A stretch of 64,000 nucleotides of DNA from Aegilops tauschii subsp. strangulata (GCF_002575655.3 NC_053041.3:120496318-120560317), one strand, 5' to 3'; positions 10,701 to 22,525 are shown, numbered from the stretch's first letter. Notes: generated by a model from the letters alone, not told the origin. A program made the numbers and translations.

Positions 10701-12330
10701 CACGATTTTCCTATTCTATGAACCTGTGTGTGCGTGTGTGTGTTTAACAGCATGTGTGTGTTAGAGAGAGCGACAGATCGACCTACTCCTACAGAGAGAT
10801 GGTGTGTTGTGTACGATTTTAGCTGCTAGAGTCGGTGCATCCTCTCATTTCCGGGCATCCGGTAGGGACAGGCGGACAGCTGCCATGCCCACTCCTGACC
10901 AGCCTAGCCCACCCAAAGCCCCTCCATCGCCCGCGCGCACTTCCCGCCCGAAATGGTCAGCGCCGCTCCCAAGAATCGGTGCCGCATTCATGCCCACCTA
11001 CGTGGGTGTGTGTGAGAGATACAAACCTAGACAAATGGCTTGTGCATTTGTGAGTGTTTTTTGTTTTTGGGGGGGGGAGTTGATTTCATGAATGTATTTG
11101 TGGGAATATGTGTCGATGACATCTCAAACAAAATTTTGCATGCAATGTGTGTGAAATGGAGGCGTATCCATATCATATATAGAGGGTCGGGCGATCCACG
11201 AGAAGAGAGGGAGGGGTCATAGATATCGATAGAGTCGAAGAGAGGGTCAAGTGTGTGCGTGCGAGATAGATGAAGAGAGCCATCGAAATTGTGTGTGTGT
11301 GTGCAAGTCAAAGATATAGGGCGACTGACCTAGCTGCCGGAACATCAGAGGGCACAGATCAAGTTTGTGTGTGGCAGGGAGACATGACTAGAGCGCTCGA
11401 TGTATCGGTGTGTGCGTGTGTGTGCGAGGGGGTGGGGGAGGGGTAGGCAGAGGCCTAACTATAGAGGTAGAACGACTCATATATGTGTTGAGAAGGAGAG
11501 ACCCAACTATGTCTTGAGGAAGATCGGTCGACATCCATGCATAACTGAAGGATGGGAAATAGGATGGGACAGAGAGAGAGGAGAGAGAGAGGGAGGGAGA
11601 GGGGTAGAGTGCTGGATGGGTGATGGAGTTGCTTCTCGAAGATGGTGGGAGAGGCCTACTAGACAAACTGAGGGTGGAACTGCAATATTATCAATAAGAG
11701 GGGGGATGTGTTTATGTGTGTGCCTGTGCGTAATAGATCTGTCGGGACACATCCATGGATGATGAAGGGGAACCATGTGTTTCATAAGCAAACCTAACTA
11801 GATCGGTAGATCAATTGTTGTTTGTCGGAGGAAGGGAGAGACATAACTAATGAGGTAGATCGATCGGCGCGTGGGGAAAAACGAGTTATAAGGACCTAGC
11901 TAGCTATATGTATAGCGGGAGATCGGTCGGTGTGCGTCCATTTGTTAGAGGCAAATAAGGCCCGACGAGATGGATAGACAGAGAGAATGGAGCTAGGAGG
12001 TGGTGCAAGAGGCCCAGCTACTAGCTAGATAGGGGGAGGAGTGTGCGGTTGTGAGATTGATGAAAAGAGGGGCGAGAGTTTACACATGAGTGGGACCGTA
12101 TGAGAGACACGAGGCAAGGACACATAAATGAGGAGATTGAAGGTGCGTGTGTATGTTGTAGGCAGACATCGCTGGAGAGGTTTATCGATCGGTGTGTGTC
12201 GGAAAGGAGTTGTGGAGACTGTGGGAGAGCGACTTAAAGAAGAAGAAAAATGAATGTGCGCGATGGATAGAATGCTGAGGGAGGGGGAGGGCGAGGAGGG
12301 CGTGTGCATGCACGAGAGAAAGTTAGTGGT
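10700..12330. repeat. Degenerate GT/GA-rich low-complexity region
   Basis: Long runs built from GTGTGTGTG, GAGAGAGAG, GATCGGTCGGTGTG and TAGATAGA words with no fixed period. The short frames on both strands (up to 167 codons on minus) are composition artefacts rich in Ser, His and Pro. Probably a decayed microsatellite tract. Confidence 0.6.
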
Positions 12331-12500
12331 AGCTACAAAGGTTAGAGGATTGTGTGGGTGCAAGAGACTAACAAAGATCATAATTTGATATGAAAGTGGA
12401 TTCATATATTTGAATAGGAGATCATAGTGTTTTAAACATATGCATGCATGAATATAGCGGTGATACGCGTGTTGTGGTTTTGCACATGTTATACCATAAT

Positions 12501-12715
12501 GTGATAATGCATGGCGTTTGCAACTCACAGCTAAATGTCGAACAATCTAAACCATACTATACATCGAACAATCTCACATTTTATTTGAATTTGTGATAAT
12601 GTGTGGCGTTTGGAGCTTACAATTGAATATCGAACAATCTAAACAATACTATATATCAAACATTCTCACATTTTATTTGAATTTGTGGTAATGTGTGGTG
12701 TTTGCAACTCACATC
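12501..12715 (+). repeat. 92-bp tandem repeat, about 2.3 copies
   Basis: The word GTGATAATG(C/T)(A/G)TGGCGTTTG recurs at 12501, 12593 and (one base changed) 12685. The intervening text ATCGAACAATCT...CACATTTTATTTGAATTTG is shared, giving a 92-93 bp period. Confidence 0.75.
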
Positions 12716-13299
12716 TAAATACTTGTAGGCGTAGGGAGCGGGGCACCATACATAATGTGATAAACACATTATACATATGGACATGGTTTAGTTTGTGAAG
12801 ATCTAGCTAGAGCTTGAAATGTACTATGATTTGAAATCAACATAAAGTGGATTCAAAAAATCGAGTTTGAGTTCATATAGTACACATAGTTCATATGTAA
12901 CTCGAGACTAATCATGTGGTGTGCTGTGAAGATAATACACAAACGATGGTTTAACTTTAACTCGAGACTAATCTCAACCCGCGCCTTGCTATTCCAAAAT
13001 TACAACGCGCGCGAAAACTCCCACCTCCTGTGAAATCCCGACACGCGAAATGCCCGTGATACCCCTGAACCGAAAGAGCCGCCTCAAATCATTGGGGGTA
13101 CTTTCGTAACTTACCCCACATTTCGGACAAGCGCGTCCCTAAGCCATGGTTCCCCACTCCCATCCCATCCGCCCACCCATTCGTACACCGAGGCCGGGAA
13201 AACCAGCAAAGCCCCACACCCTCCTCCGTCCGCCACCCAGCCGGAGCCTCTTCCCCGACGACGTCGTCCACAGCAACACCTCGACGTCCCTCATCCATC
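12716..13299. other. Unassigned DNA, GC-rich towards the right
   Basis: The left half is AT-rich with a duplicated phrase TTTAACTTTAACTCGAGAC / AACTCGAGACTAATC (12898-12980). From about 12975 it becomes C-rich and promoter/5' leader-like, leading into the exon-like block at 13300. No TATA box is assigned. Confidence 0.3.
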
Positions 13300-13893
13300 G
13301 TACCGGATGAGGATCCGTCGTCGATCTGGTCGTCCCGCCGGTTCAGCCACCCCGCCCTCCACCTCCAAGGAGCTGCCCCGATGTTCCCCTTGTCTTTCGC
13401 GCCACCTCCATTCCCACACCGCCGTCTTCACCTACACCACCGGAAGAGCATCAGCATCACCGTTTCCTCGGATGAAGCTGCGGCCTAATCGGCGCCACCA
13501 AAGAGGTTGTACACTAATCGCCGCATTTTCTTCTTGATTCGATCTCATGGTACGGCTCCATCCACCGCGGCGTCGTTGGCCACTTCCTCCATGGCGTCGC
13601 TCCCTCGGCGGCGACGTCCACATCAGTAGGAGCTGCTGCTGCTTTAGCTCTTGCTCACGCTGCTGCTCTGCTCTTGCTCTCGGTCCCCTGCCTGGTCTGC
13701 TCTTGCTCTTGCTCTTGCTCGCGCTGCTGCTCTTGCTCTTGCTCTTGCTTGCGATGCTACTCCTATTTAGCTAAACTTCAGTCGACTGAATCGACTTTTG
13801 GGTCAGTCGATTTTCAGGGGATGGGGGGGCTCGCCGAAGTTAAGGAAGAACCAGCTGCAGCGGGGAGGGGGGCTCACCGGAGAAGTACCCCAC
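13300..13893 (+). pseudogene. First exon-like block of the repeated-exon gene
   Basis: C-rich sequence ending near 13503 in CCAAAGAGGTTGTACACT, the same exon/donor phrase (AAGAG/GTTGTA) seen at 22907-22920 and in variant form at 23362. It therefore belongs to the gene-like region continuing at 22265, on the far side of the inserted retrotransposon. A CTTGCT/GCTGCT hexamer repeat (13631-13760) follows. No family is recognised. Confidence 0.4.
13631..13760 (+). repeat. GCTCTT/GCTGCT microsatellite
   Basis: Iterated GCTCTT, GCTGCT and GCTCGC words over about 130 bp. The Cys/Ser/Leu-rich frames here are artefacts of it. Confidence 0.7.
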
Positions 13894-14727
13894 TGTCGTG
13901 GAATTGTCACGGCAGATGTCCTAGTGTAAGGACTTAGTCGGGAGGCCAACGCGTCTAAGTGGTAGCTTGAGAGGGGTTGAGCGGAATCGAGAGACGCAAC
14001 ACAAGACAGGGATTTAGACAGCTTCGGGCCCCGGGAAACATCATCCGATAACAACCCTACATGCTGTTTGAGGCTAGGTCTCATTATCATCATGAGGGAG
14101 TCGCCCTAAACCGGCTCCCCCAGTTATGTCTAGCCCTAAAGATTGTTTTCTCTTGCTTGTCCCTCTTTGGGGAGCCCTGCCCCTCCATATATAAGTTGAA
14201 GGGGCGGGTTACATGTAGAGTCCAACTCGGAGTAAGACTTAAACTATTCTGTCTTCTCTTCATGGGCTTCTTAACGTATTGGGCTTCATAACGTCTCGGG
14301 CTTCATAACTCCAGGCGACTTATCTGCCGAGTTATGACTATCAACCAGTTATCACTGTCTGTCGAGTTATGACTGTCAACCAGTTATCACTGTCTGCCGA
14401 GTTATGACTATCAACCAGTTATCACTGTCTGCCAGGTTCTGACTACTGCAGGTTTATGATGGTCTGCCGGTTTATGACTGGTGTCGGTTTATGATGGTCT
14501 GTCGGTTTATGATTGTCTGCCGGTTTATGATTGTCTGCCGGTTTATGAACTGACTTAACACCTGCCGGGTTATCATCTGACTTGACTCCTGCCGGTTTAC
14601 CACCAGCCGGTTTACCGTCTGTCTTAGCCATCTGTCTTAACTGTCCGTCTTAACTGTCCGCCGGTTTACCAAGTCCCAGCCGGTTTACAACTCTGGCCGA
14701 GTCATACCACGGGGTATATCCCCGACA
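13894..14727 (-). repeat. Outer 3' LTR
   Basis: 834 bp, TGTCGTGGAATTG...CCCCGACA on the plus strand. It is the copy next to the left target duplication CCCAC. Its inner part is rich in CCGGTTTATGA and CTGTCTTAA words. Confidence 0.9.
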
Positions 14728-14745
14728 TTAGCCCCCGGTTTAATT
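14728..14745 (-). other. Polypurine tract of the outer 3' LTR
   Basis: The minus strand reads AAATTAAACCGGGGGCTAA into the LTR start TGTCGGGG. A one-base variant copy lies at 15887-15904 beside the middle LTR. Confidence 0.65.
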
Positions 14746-15079
14746 TGGATTTATCCATGTTAAACTGATTCTGAGCATCTTTAAATCCTTGTCATTTCCT
14801 TCTAGAAAATCCGTGTCAATAGGCCAACTTTATAATCAATTTGCTGACATTGGTTTGTCACAGAGAAATATTGTGAAGAATAACTTCTTTGACTCAGCTC
14901 CCAATGCTTAACAAAAATATTGGTCTTTGAAATACTCATCTGATCTTCAGCCGGTTTAAGAATGTAGAAACTTGTCGGTTTAAGAATGTAGAACTTTGCC
15001 GGTTTACAAATATTGATGGCACCGGATCATAACTGTTTGTTAACATCAGCTTTTGAAAACATACCTCTTATATGCCAAC
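14728..15079 (-). other. Truncated second interior between outer and middle LTR
   Basis: Positions 14728-15076 repeat 15887-16236 almost exactly, including the PPT. AAC and the next LTR then follow, as at 21437-21440. The join shares GCC with both sources. Confidence 0.85.
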
Positions 15080-15886
15080 TGTCGTGGAATTGTCACGGCA
15101 GATGTCCTAGTGTAAGGACTTAGTCGGGAGGCCAACGCATCTATGTGGTAGCTTGAGAGGGGTTGAGCGGAATCGAGAGACGCAACACAAGACAGGGATT
15201 TAGACAGCTTCGGGCCCCGGGAAACATCATCCGGTAACAACCCTACATGTTGTTTGAGGCTAGGTCTCATTATCATCATGAGGGAGTCGCCGTAAACCGG
15301 CTCCCCCAGTTATGTCTAGCCCTAAAGATTGTTTTCTCTTGCTTGTCCCTCTTTGGGGAGCCCTGCCCCTCCTTATATAAGTTGAAGGGGCGGGTTACAT
15401 GTGGAGTCCAACTCGGAGTAAGACTTAAACTATTCTGACTTCTCTTCATGGGCTTCTTAACGTCTTGGGCTTCATAACGTCTCGGGCTTCATAACTCCAG
15501 GCGACTTATCTGCCGAATTATGACTGTCAACCAGTTATCACTGTCTACCGAGTTATGACTGTCAACCAGTTATCACTGTCTGCCAGATTCTGACTGCTAC
15601 AGGTTTATGATGGTCTGCCGGTATATGACTGGTGCAGGTTTATGATTGTCTGCCGGTTTATGATTGTCTGTCGGTTTATGAACTGACTTAACACCTGCCG
15701 GGTTATCATTTGACTTGACTCCTGCCGGTTTACCACCAGCCGGTTTACCGTCTGTCTTAGCCATCTGTCTTAACTGTCTGTCTTAACTGTCTGCCTTAAC
15801 TGTCCGTCTTAACTGTCCGCCGGTTTACCAAGTCCCAGCCGGTTTACAACTCCGGTCGAGTCATACCGCGGGGTATATCCCCAACA
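15080..15886 (-). repeat. Middle LTR
   Basis: 807 bp, homologous to the two outer LTRs, ending CCCCAACA in place of CCCCGACA. It is followed on the left by a 352-bp interior fragment instead of a full interior. Confidence 0.9.
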
Positions 15887-16374
15887 TTAGCCCCCAGTTT
15901 AATTTGGATTTATCCATGTTAAACTGATCCTAAGCATCTTTTAATCCTTGTCATTTCCTTCTAGAAAATCCAGGTCAATAGGCCAACTTCATAATCAATT
16001 TGCTGACATTGGTTAGTCACAGAGAAATATTGTGAAGAATAACTTCTTTGACTCAGCTCCCAATGCTTAACAAAAATATTGGTCTTTGAAATACTCATCT
16101 GATCTTTAGCCGGTTTAAGAATGTAGAAACTTGCCGGTTTAAGAATGTAGAACTTTGTCGGTTTACAAATATTGATGGCACCGGATCATAATTGTTTGTT
16201 AACATCAGCTTTTGAAAACATACCTCTTATATGCCTATATCTTGTAGCCCTCAAATCTTAAGAAGGTAATGTAGTAACAGCTTAAGATTTGCTTCAATAT
16301 GAATGTCACAAGCTTGAAGAAATCAAGGTTGTTCATCTCAATCACTAGTCAGAACTGAGTATTCCACATATGTA

Positions 16375-16935
16375 GCCCCCAAGTGCCGGGTTGTCATGCT
16401 TGCAGCAACCTGGGACTTATAATTTCCTGATGCTCATAAAAACTTCAACCAGTGTAGCCCCCAAGGGCCGGGTCATTATGCAAATAATGAGCAGGGACTT
16501 TGGAAATATGATCATGTAGACTTTAACAACAACGTGTAGCCCCCAAGGGCCGGCTCAGTAAGATAATATTGAGCTGGGACTTTATATATACTTCATTGAG
16601 AATTATATTATATAACTCCCATCATGGGGCTTGAACCCACGTCCACAAGGTTAAGAGCTTTGTGCTTTACCAACTGAGCAATAAACCTTCAATATAATGG
16701 ATTAAGACTTGTGTACCTTGAATTGTTGACAGGAACATATGGTAGCCCCCAAGGGCCGGCTCATTATGATATGATGAGTCGGGTTTTCAATAAGACTAGT
16801 AAAAATGACTTTGCATTAGCCCCCAAGTGTCATGGTGCATGCTTGCAGCGACATGAGACTTGCATGTAATCTCAATTTGAATAATGTAGCCCCCAAGTGC
16901 CAGGTTGTAAGCCTGCAGCGACTCGGGACTATTCC
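16375..16935 (-). repeat. Reiterated PPT-like modules
   Basis: The plus-strand phrase TAGCCCCCAAG(T/G)G(C/T)C recurs near 16373, 16457, 16535, 16742, 16818 and 16887. Each is followed by a GCCGGGTT...GGGACT segment. On the element's own strand these read as CTTGGGGGCTA, close to its PPT core. Confidence 0.6.
16617..16687 (-). pseudogene. tRNA-Lys(CUU)-like sequence inside the retrotransposon
   Basis: The minus strand shows TGCTCAGTTGGTAAAGCA (D arm), CAAAGCTCTTAACCTTG (anticodon arm with CTT in a seven-base loop) and GTGGGTTCAAGCCCCAT (T arm) in correct order and spacing. The D and anticodon stems each have a mismatch and the T stem a G-T pair. The acceptor stem (GGTTTAT against GATGGGA) does not pair well, so it is a decayed copy and not a working gene. 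The element's own primer is also tRNA-Lys. Confidence 0.75.
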
Positions 16936-17760
16936 TTCCATTGTAGAATAAATCATATCCTTTGATAAAATAATGGCCATTGCGCTAAAGCGACTTTGAA
17001 AACCTCAATAATACCGGTTATTAATAACCATAAAAATCCAGCCATGTTGGCTATTCAAGATAATATAATCCGGTATGAAAACCTTATTCATTCAATATCA
17101 TAATGAAAATTCAGCCAAGTTTGGCTATTTGAACAATATAACCCAATGATTTATAAGCGCATGATTCCAATGGCGCAATCCAAATATATACTGGCGACTT
17201 ATAGTCCAAAGCCAGGCCGGCTTAATAAACACCGGATAATTTATCATCATGCTTTATTCAACCTGTTTCTGCATACAACAAGTTTAAAGTGTCCTGGCGG
17301 TTTACCGCCGGACGGGTCATAATGCCCAACCTATAACTCGGGTTTATAACCAAGGCTGCACTTAAGAATAATCAAATATGAAATATATCATACCTATGAC
17401 ATTGAATCACATTGTTGGTTTTACCAACTTTTTGTAGTAAGGGTGATAACCCCAATCTTGAGTACTGATAGCTCCTTCCATATTGTGCCGGTTTATGATA
17501 AAACCGTACCGGGTTGTGATAAACACCGGATTAACCATATATAATACTGGCGACTTGTAGTCAAAACCAGACCGGGTTGATAATCTCCGGATTATGACTG
17601 ATCATATACTGACAACTTGTAGTCGAAAGCGTAGCCGGGTTAATAAACACCGGTTTAACAGAAAACGTCATAAGTTTTGTGAAAAGAGAGAAAAAACTTG
17701 GCAAAAAGCAAATGAAAACTTGTAGTCGAGGTTTTTCACGGGCTGCCAGGCCCCAAATTC

Positions 17761-18069
17761 GATCAAGAGGTGTGGCTATGGTTCGGGTTCGACCAAGCCC
17801 CCAAGTGATGCTGTGGCATTGCGCCGATCAAGAGGTGTAGCTATGGTTCGGGTTCGACCAAGCCCCCAAGTGATGATGTGGCATTACGCCGATCAAGAGG
17901 TGTAGCTATGGTTCGGATACGACCAAGCCCCCAAGTGATGCTGTGGCATTGCGCCGATCAAGAGGTGTAGCTATGGTTCGGGTTCGACCAAGCCCCCAAG
18001 TGATGTTGTGGCATTGCGCCGATCAAGAGGTGTAGCTATGGTTCGGAAATGACCAAGCCCCCAAGTGAT
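17761..18069 (-). repeat. 65-bp tandem repeat, about 4.8 copies
   Basis: GATCAAGAGGTGT begins copies at 17761, 17826, 17891, 17956 and 18021, exactly 65 bp apart. Each contains GACCAAGCCCCCAAGTGATG. The last copy breaks off after CCCCCAAGTGATC. Confidence 0.9.
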
Positions 18070-18560
18070 CAATAATATGATAAGCCAATAAGGCAGGATA
18101 CCCATGTTTGAACCGCGCATCATGGCAGCAAGTCCTCTTCGGCAACCTTTAACCTTTTGCAAGAGATAAATTCTTCTTGAACCGGGATTTTAAACCGGAT
18201 ATTGAGAGCTTCAAAGCTTTGTGGGAGACATCTTTCTCTTGAATCGGATTTTAAACCGGAATCTTCATTTTCAGCCGAAATTTTCTGATGGCATTTAAAC
18301 TCGAACTTGCGAGAGATTGATTCTTTTTGAACCGGAAGTTCTTAAACCGGTTTTGAGAGCTTCAGAGCTTTGTGGGAGAACAGAATGCCCTTGAACCGGA
18401 TTGTAAACCGGATATTTGAGAGCTTCAAAGCTTTGTGGGAGATAGCTTTCCCTTGAGCTGGATTTCAAACCGGAATCCTTCTTTTTAAGCCGGAAATTTT
18501 TTGACGGCCTTTAAATTTTCACCAATATGGCGGTTTAGGGTCCTGCATTAGATAACTTTG
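18070..18560 (-). repeat. Imperfect repeats around AAACCGG
   Basis: Repeating phrases TTGAACCGGA...TTTTAAACCGGA and GAGAGCTTC(A)AAGCTTTGTGGGAGA occur at about 18165, 18235, 18325, 18390 and 18450. No coding content. Confidence 0.6.
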
Positions 18561-18599
18561 CAAACCGGAGTAATTGCACTTTTAAAGAAAGCAATATAT

Positions 18600-21419
18600 A
18601 ATATAAAAATATACTGGATGGATTTCACCTGATATGTCAGGCCAGTTAATATCCACCGCGGTGTTGATGATCACCATGGTGAAGCTGAAATCAACCACGG
18701 CCGGGTCGGCTGCGAGAGCAGATAGATGCACTGGCCACAGCGTTGTAAGCCAGCGTGGACGGGCGAGTTGATGTAAACTGGGCCACAGGGATGGCGACTT
18801 GCGCATGTTCACACACCGGGTGGTATGACACGGAGGAAACGCCGGTGCAAAAATGCTGCTATCGCATACTCCGCACCCGCAATACAACACCTCATTTGTA
18901 ATGAACAACTATCCTGCATCAAAAAGTATTGCAAACAAAAATAATTGTTCACACAAAAAATAATATGTGCTGAAATAAACCGGACGGATATCACCTGGTC
19001 GTTTTTGCTTGCAGGCTAGGACAACTTTCTCTGTATTATATGCATAATTGCATTGTGCACGTACTGGTACTCCCTCTAGTTTTGCTTTTACCAAGAGCCG
19101 GCTCAACAACGAGGAATTCTGACGGCTTGAATGTGCCCCAGCAACGGTAGGGTTTCGACGCAGCAGGTAGGCCCACAGAAGCAATTTGGGGGTGGAGGTG
19201 AGGCCACTTGGCCAGGTGTCAGGTCAACGCGCAGCGGCAGAGATAAACCGGCTCGAGGCGCGGCGACTCAGGCAAACCACTACATCTTGTACATCTTCCT
19301 CCGCACAGAATCTGCTTCTAGTGTAAAAGGTATCTTTTTGGTGCTGAACCGGTCTGGTCCTTGGAGCTAGTACTTGAAGGACCTGACGAAGCTTGTATGC
19401 GCGTTGACTTGGCCCTCCCACGCAGGGGCTCAAAGGCAGAGGCGGAACGAGGCCAGCGCCGTGGAAGCGAGGCGGCGAACCGGCGAGGTGAACCGCCACA
19501 GTAGGGTGGCGGGTTGAGGCGAAGCTGGTGCAGGCTACTAGTTGGAGCAGCAGCAACGAGCCGGTGCCGGCTGGACTGAGGCTGGAGCGAGGCTGGTGAC
19601 TTAAAGCGGCCGGAGGCGCGGCGACTTGACCCGACAGCGGCCGGCAACTCGATCGCAACGGTGAACATGCCAGCTTGAGGTACAGTCGGAACTGGCCTGG
19701 CCCCGGCAACTTGAGGCTGTCTTAAGAATCAGGCGGCGGTTCGCCACCAGTGAACACATATGGCGGTTTAGTAACAAGGTGAGGCAGATACAACCCGCCG
19801 GCGGGTTATGGTAGAAGCAGGGGGGCCTGGCGGTTCAAAAAAGGCAAGGCCGACTCAAGGTTGCTGGATGGTGGTCCATGGCGATTTGGAGGTGGCAGCT
19901 CGGGGGCGCCGGTCTGAAGCAGCTAGCACAATAGAATAACGCCGAGGTACGGGCTGACACGGCGGAGGCCACGACGGTTTAGCAGCGGAGACGGCTTGGA
20001 GAGCCCCGACGAATCCGCAGCGGAGGGGTAGATCGGTGACACTCCGGTGGTGGGTGGAGCGAAGAAGCCGTGAGGGCGAGACAGCACCGGCGGAGACGGC
20101 AAAGGCAACCTGTGGCAGCAGGTTGATGGAAGACACAGCACAGCTGTAGTAAACCGGCGAGGAGCAGGTAAAGACCGGCGACACGGCGCGCGGAAGGAGC
20201 AGGATAGCTCGTAGGGCGCATCAGTGAATCATGCGGTTTTCATAGTACCACGAGGCAGAGACAAGGCCGCTCGGCCAGGGCGGTTTAGTGCGGTTGCTCG
20301 GATAACCCGGTAGGTGCGGCCGGCGGGTCTCAGTGTTGGAGCAAGACCGCCCGGCGAGAGCGATTCAAGGCGGCGGATCAAGGCCGTAGTGGAGAATTAG
20401 GGGCAGCAGTCCGGGTCAACACCCGGCGGCGGGTTGAAGTAGAAGCCGTGGCAGCGGGGCCGCAGCCAGTGGCGAAGGCGGCTTGGAGGGCGTTTCCAGG
20501 CCGGAGCGAGGCGCGGCGATGGAGGCTCGCAACGGACGCGAGCGGCTCAAGGTCAGAGCGAGAGACAGCGACGACGGCGGTCGGCGACTTAGCACGAATT
20601 GCACGGATTGTAAACCGGCAGAGGGCGCTCGGAGCGGCGAGCCAGAGCCGGGTTGGAGTGCGTCAGCAATGACTCGGGGACGCGCTCCAGGCGACCATGG
20701 CGGCGGCGACTCTCCGAAATAGCACGCGAATCGGTTTGAGACAACGCCAGGGATGGAGGCGGTTCATTGGCGCGGCCATGGCAGGAGCGTGCCGATGCGA
20801 GATGAGGCCGACGGTAACTCGGAGTGAAGTCGCAGAATCGAAGGTGATTTAGATCGGGATGACTCCTTGGCGAGTTAGGCGACGAATGGGGCGTTTTGGA
20901 GTAATAATTTTGGAGCAGAAACCACGGCGGCGGAGGCGGGCTAAAGCGGAGTCGAAGCCTCAAGGCCGTACCAGCGGTCACGGGCTGTCGGCGGAGGCAG
21001 AGGCCAGCTACCAGCTGGCTACGAGGAAAGGTCAACAACGCGGTGGGTCAACGGAGGAGCCCAAATATGAGTACAACTTGCTCCCGGGTCGTGGCCCTTC
21101 CTCTGTTTTTTTTAAACCGGACAAGTAGCAGCAGTTGATCTATGCCAATTAGTCTTGGATTAGTCCCAGCAGCTAACATCGATCTGTTGACTTGACCGAT
21201 CGCCACAAACACGTGCGGCGGCGCATAAGCTGAAACCCTAGTTTTTCTTTTGCATCTGAATTTTGTATATGCCACCGCTAAAAACTTCTTTGATCTTGAC
21301 GGATCAACCTGTAGTTGATATGAATCCTTCCATGCTGAATCTTTCTTCACCCGAAAATTTTGCGAACTTCTCAATCCCTTGGAGAGATCCCTTCAAGGAC
21401 TCAACACCATCGTGCGCCA
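18600..21419 (-). other. GC-rich leader of the non-coding retrotransposon
   Basis: About 2.8 kb downstream of the PBS on the element's strand, rich in GGCGG, CCGGC and GACGGC words. Several frames of 60-160 codons exist on both strands, none with gag, protease or pol motifs. Their Pro/Arg/Ser/Ala bias matches base composition. Confidence 0.5.
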
Positions 21420-21437
21420 GCCCCACGGTGGGCGCCA
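21420..21437 (-). other. Primer binding site, tRNA-Lys
   Basis: The minus strand reads TGGCGCCCACCGTGGGGC two bases after the LTR end CACGACA. Family knowledge: this complements the last 18 bases of plant tRNA-Lys including CCA. It fixes the orientation. Confidence 0.85.
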
Positions 21438-21439
21438 AC

Positions 21440-22264
21440 TGTCGTGAAATTGTCACGGTAGATGTCCTAGTGTAAGGACTTAGTCGGGAGGCCAACGCAT
21501 CTATGTGGTAGCTTGAGAGGGGTTGAGCGGAATCGAGAGACGCAACACAAGACAGGGATTTAGACAGCTTCGGGCCCCGGGAAACATCATCTGGTAACAA
21601 CCCTACATGCTGTTTGAGGCTAGGTCTCATTATCTTCATGAGGGAGTCGCCGTAAACCGGCTCCCCCAGTTATGTCTAGCCCTAAAGATTGTTTTCTCTT
21701 GCTTGTCCCTCTTTGGGGAGCCCTGCCCCTCCTTATATATGTTGAAGGGGCGGGTTACATGTAGAGTCCAACTCGGAGTAAGACTTAAACTATTCTGACT
21801 TCTCTTCATGGGCTTCTTAACGTCTTGGGCTTCATAACGTCTCGGGCTTCATAACTCCAGGCGACTTATCTGCCGAGTTATGACTATCAACCAGTTATCA
21901 CTGTCTGTCGAGTTATGACTGTCAACCAGTTATCACTGCCTGCCAGGTTCTGACTGTTGCAGGTTTATGATGGTCTGCTGGTTTATGACTGGTGCCGGTT
22001 TATGATGGTCTGCTGGTTTATGATGGTCTGCCAGTTTATGATTGTCTGCCGGTTTATGAACTGACTTAACACCTGCCGGGTTATCATCTGACTTGACTCC
22101 TGCCGGTTTACCACCAGCCGGTTTACCGTCTGTCTTAGCCATCTGTCTTAACTGTCTGTCTTAACTGTCCATCTTAATTGTCCGTCTTAACTGTCCGCCG
22201 GTTTACCAAGTCCCAGACGGTTTACAACTCCGGCCGAGTCATACCGCGGTGTATATCCCCGACA
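21440..22264 (-). repeat. 5' LTR of the non-coding retrotransposon
   Basis: 825 bp. Its right end CCCCGACA abuts the right target duplication CCCAC (22265-22269) and its left end abuts the PBS. Confidence 0.9.
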
Positions 22265-22525
22265 CCCACTATCTATCTTAGGGTTCAGGGTGGGGGCGGT
22301 GGTCGCCGGCGGTGGCGTGGGGATCGCCGGAGAAAAAGCTCGGCACGGGGGGGCCTAGAGGGATGGCCGGGGTGGGGCGGATGTTTGGCCGGTGGTGGCT
22401 GGCAGCTCAGGGGGTGGAGGTTGAAGATGAACTGCAGGCCCTTGATTTCGTATCCAAGGGCTGCAAAATTGACTGACCAGAGATGAAAAAGTGAGTCGAC
22501 TGACGTGTAGCCTCACCTCTAGTGC

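Larger units (their letters stand above)
13894..22264 (-). mobile_element. Three-LTR non-coding LTR retrotransposon (LARD-like)
   Basis: The ends are TGTCG and CGACA, flanked by a perfect 5-bp target duplication CCCAC (13889-13893 and 22265-22269). LTR copies lie at 13894-14727, 15080-15886 and 21440-22264. The PBS for tRNA-Lys sits beside the 21440-22264 copy on the minus strand, so that is the 5' LTR and the element reads right to left. The 5.5-kb interior has no gag or pol frame on either strand; the longest frames are GC-composition artefacts. A third LTR and a 352-bp interior fragment are appended at its 3' side. It is nested in the repeated-exon gene. Confidence 0.9.

Noticed and set aside
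11388..12528. Ser/His/Pro-rich frames on the minus strand
   Set aside because: Shadows of GT/GA low-complexity DNA; no splice or domain support.
16617..16687. Functional tRNA-Lys gene
   Set aside because: The acceptor stem does not pair and the D and anticodon stems have mismatches; kept as a pseudogene-like insert.
17761..18069. CRISPR-like regular repeat
   Set aside because: The 65-bp units are contiguous without unique spacers, inside a plant LTR retrotransposon.
19224..21038. Minus-strand frames of 108-161 codons in the GC-rich leader of the non-coding retrotransposon
   Set aside because: Inspected for gag, CCHC, protease and RT motifs because they lie on the element's own strand; none present, and the Pro/Ser/Arg/Ala bias follows base composition.
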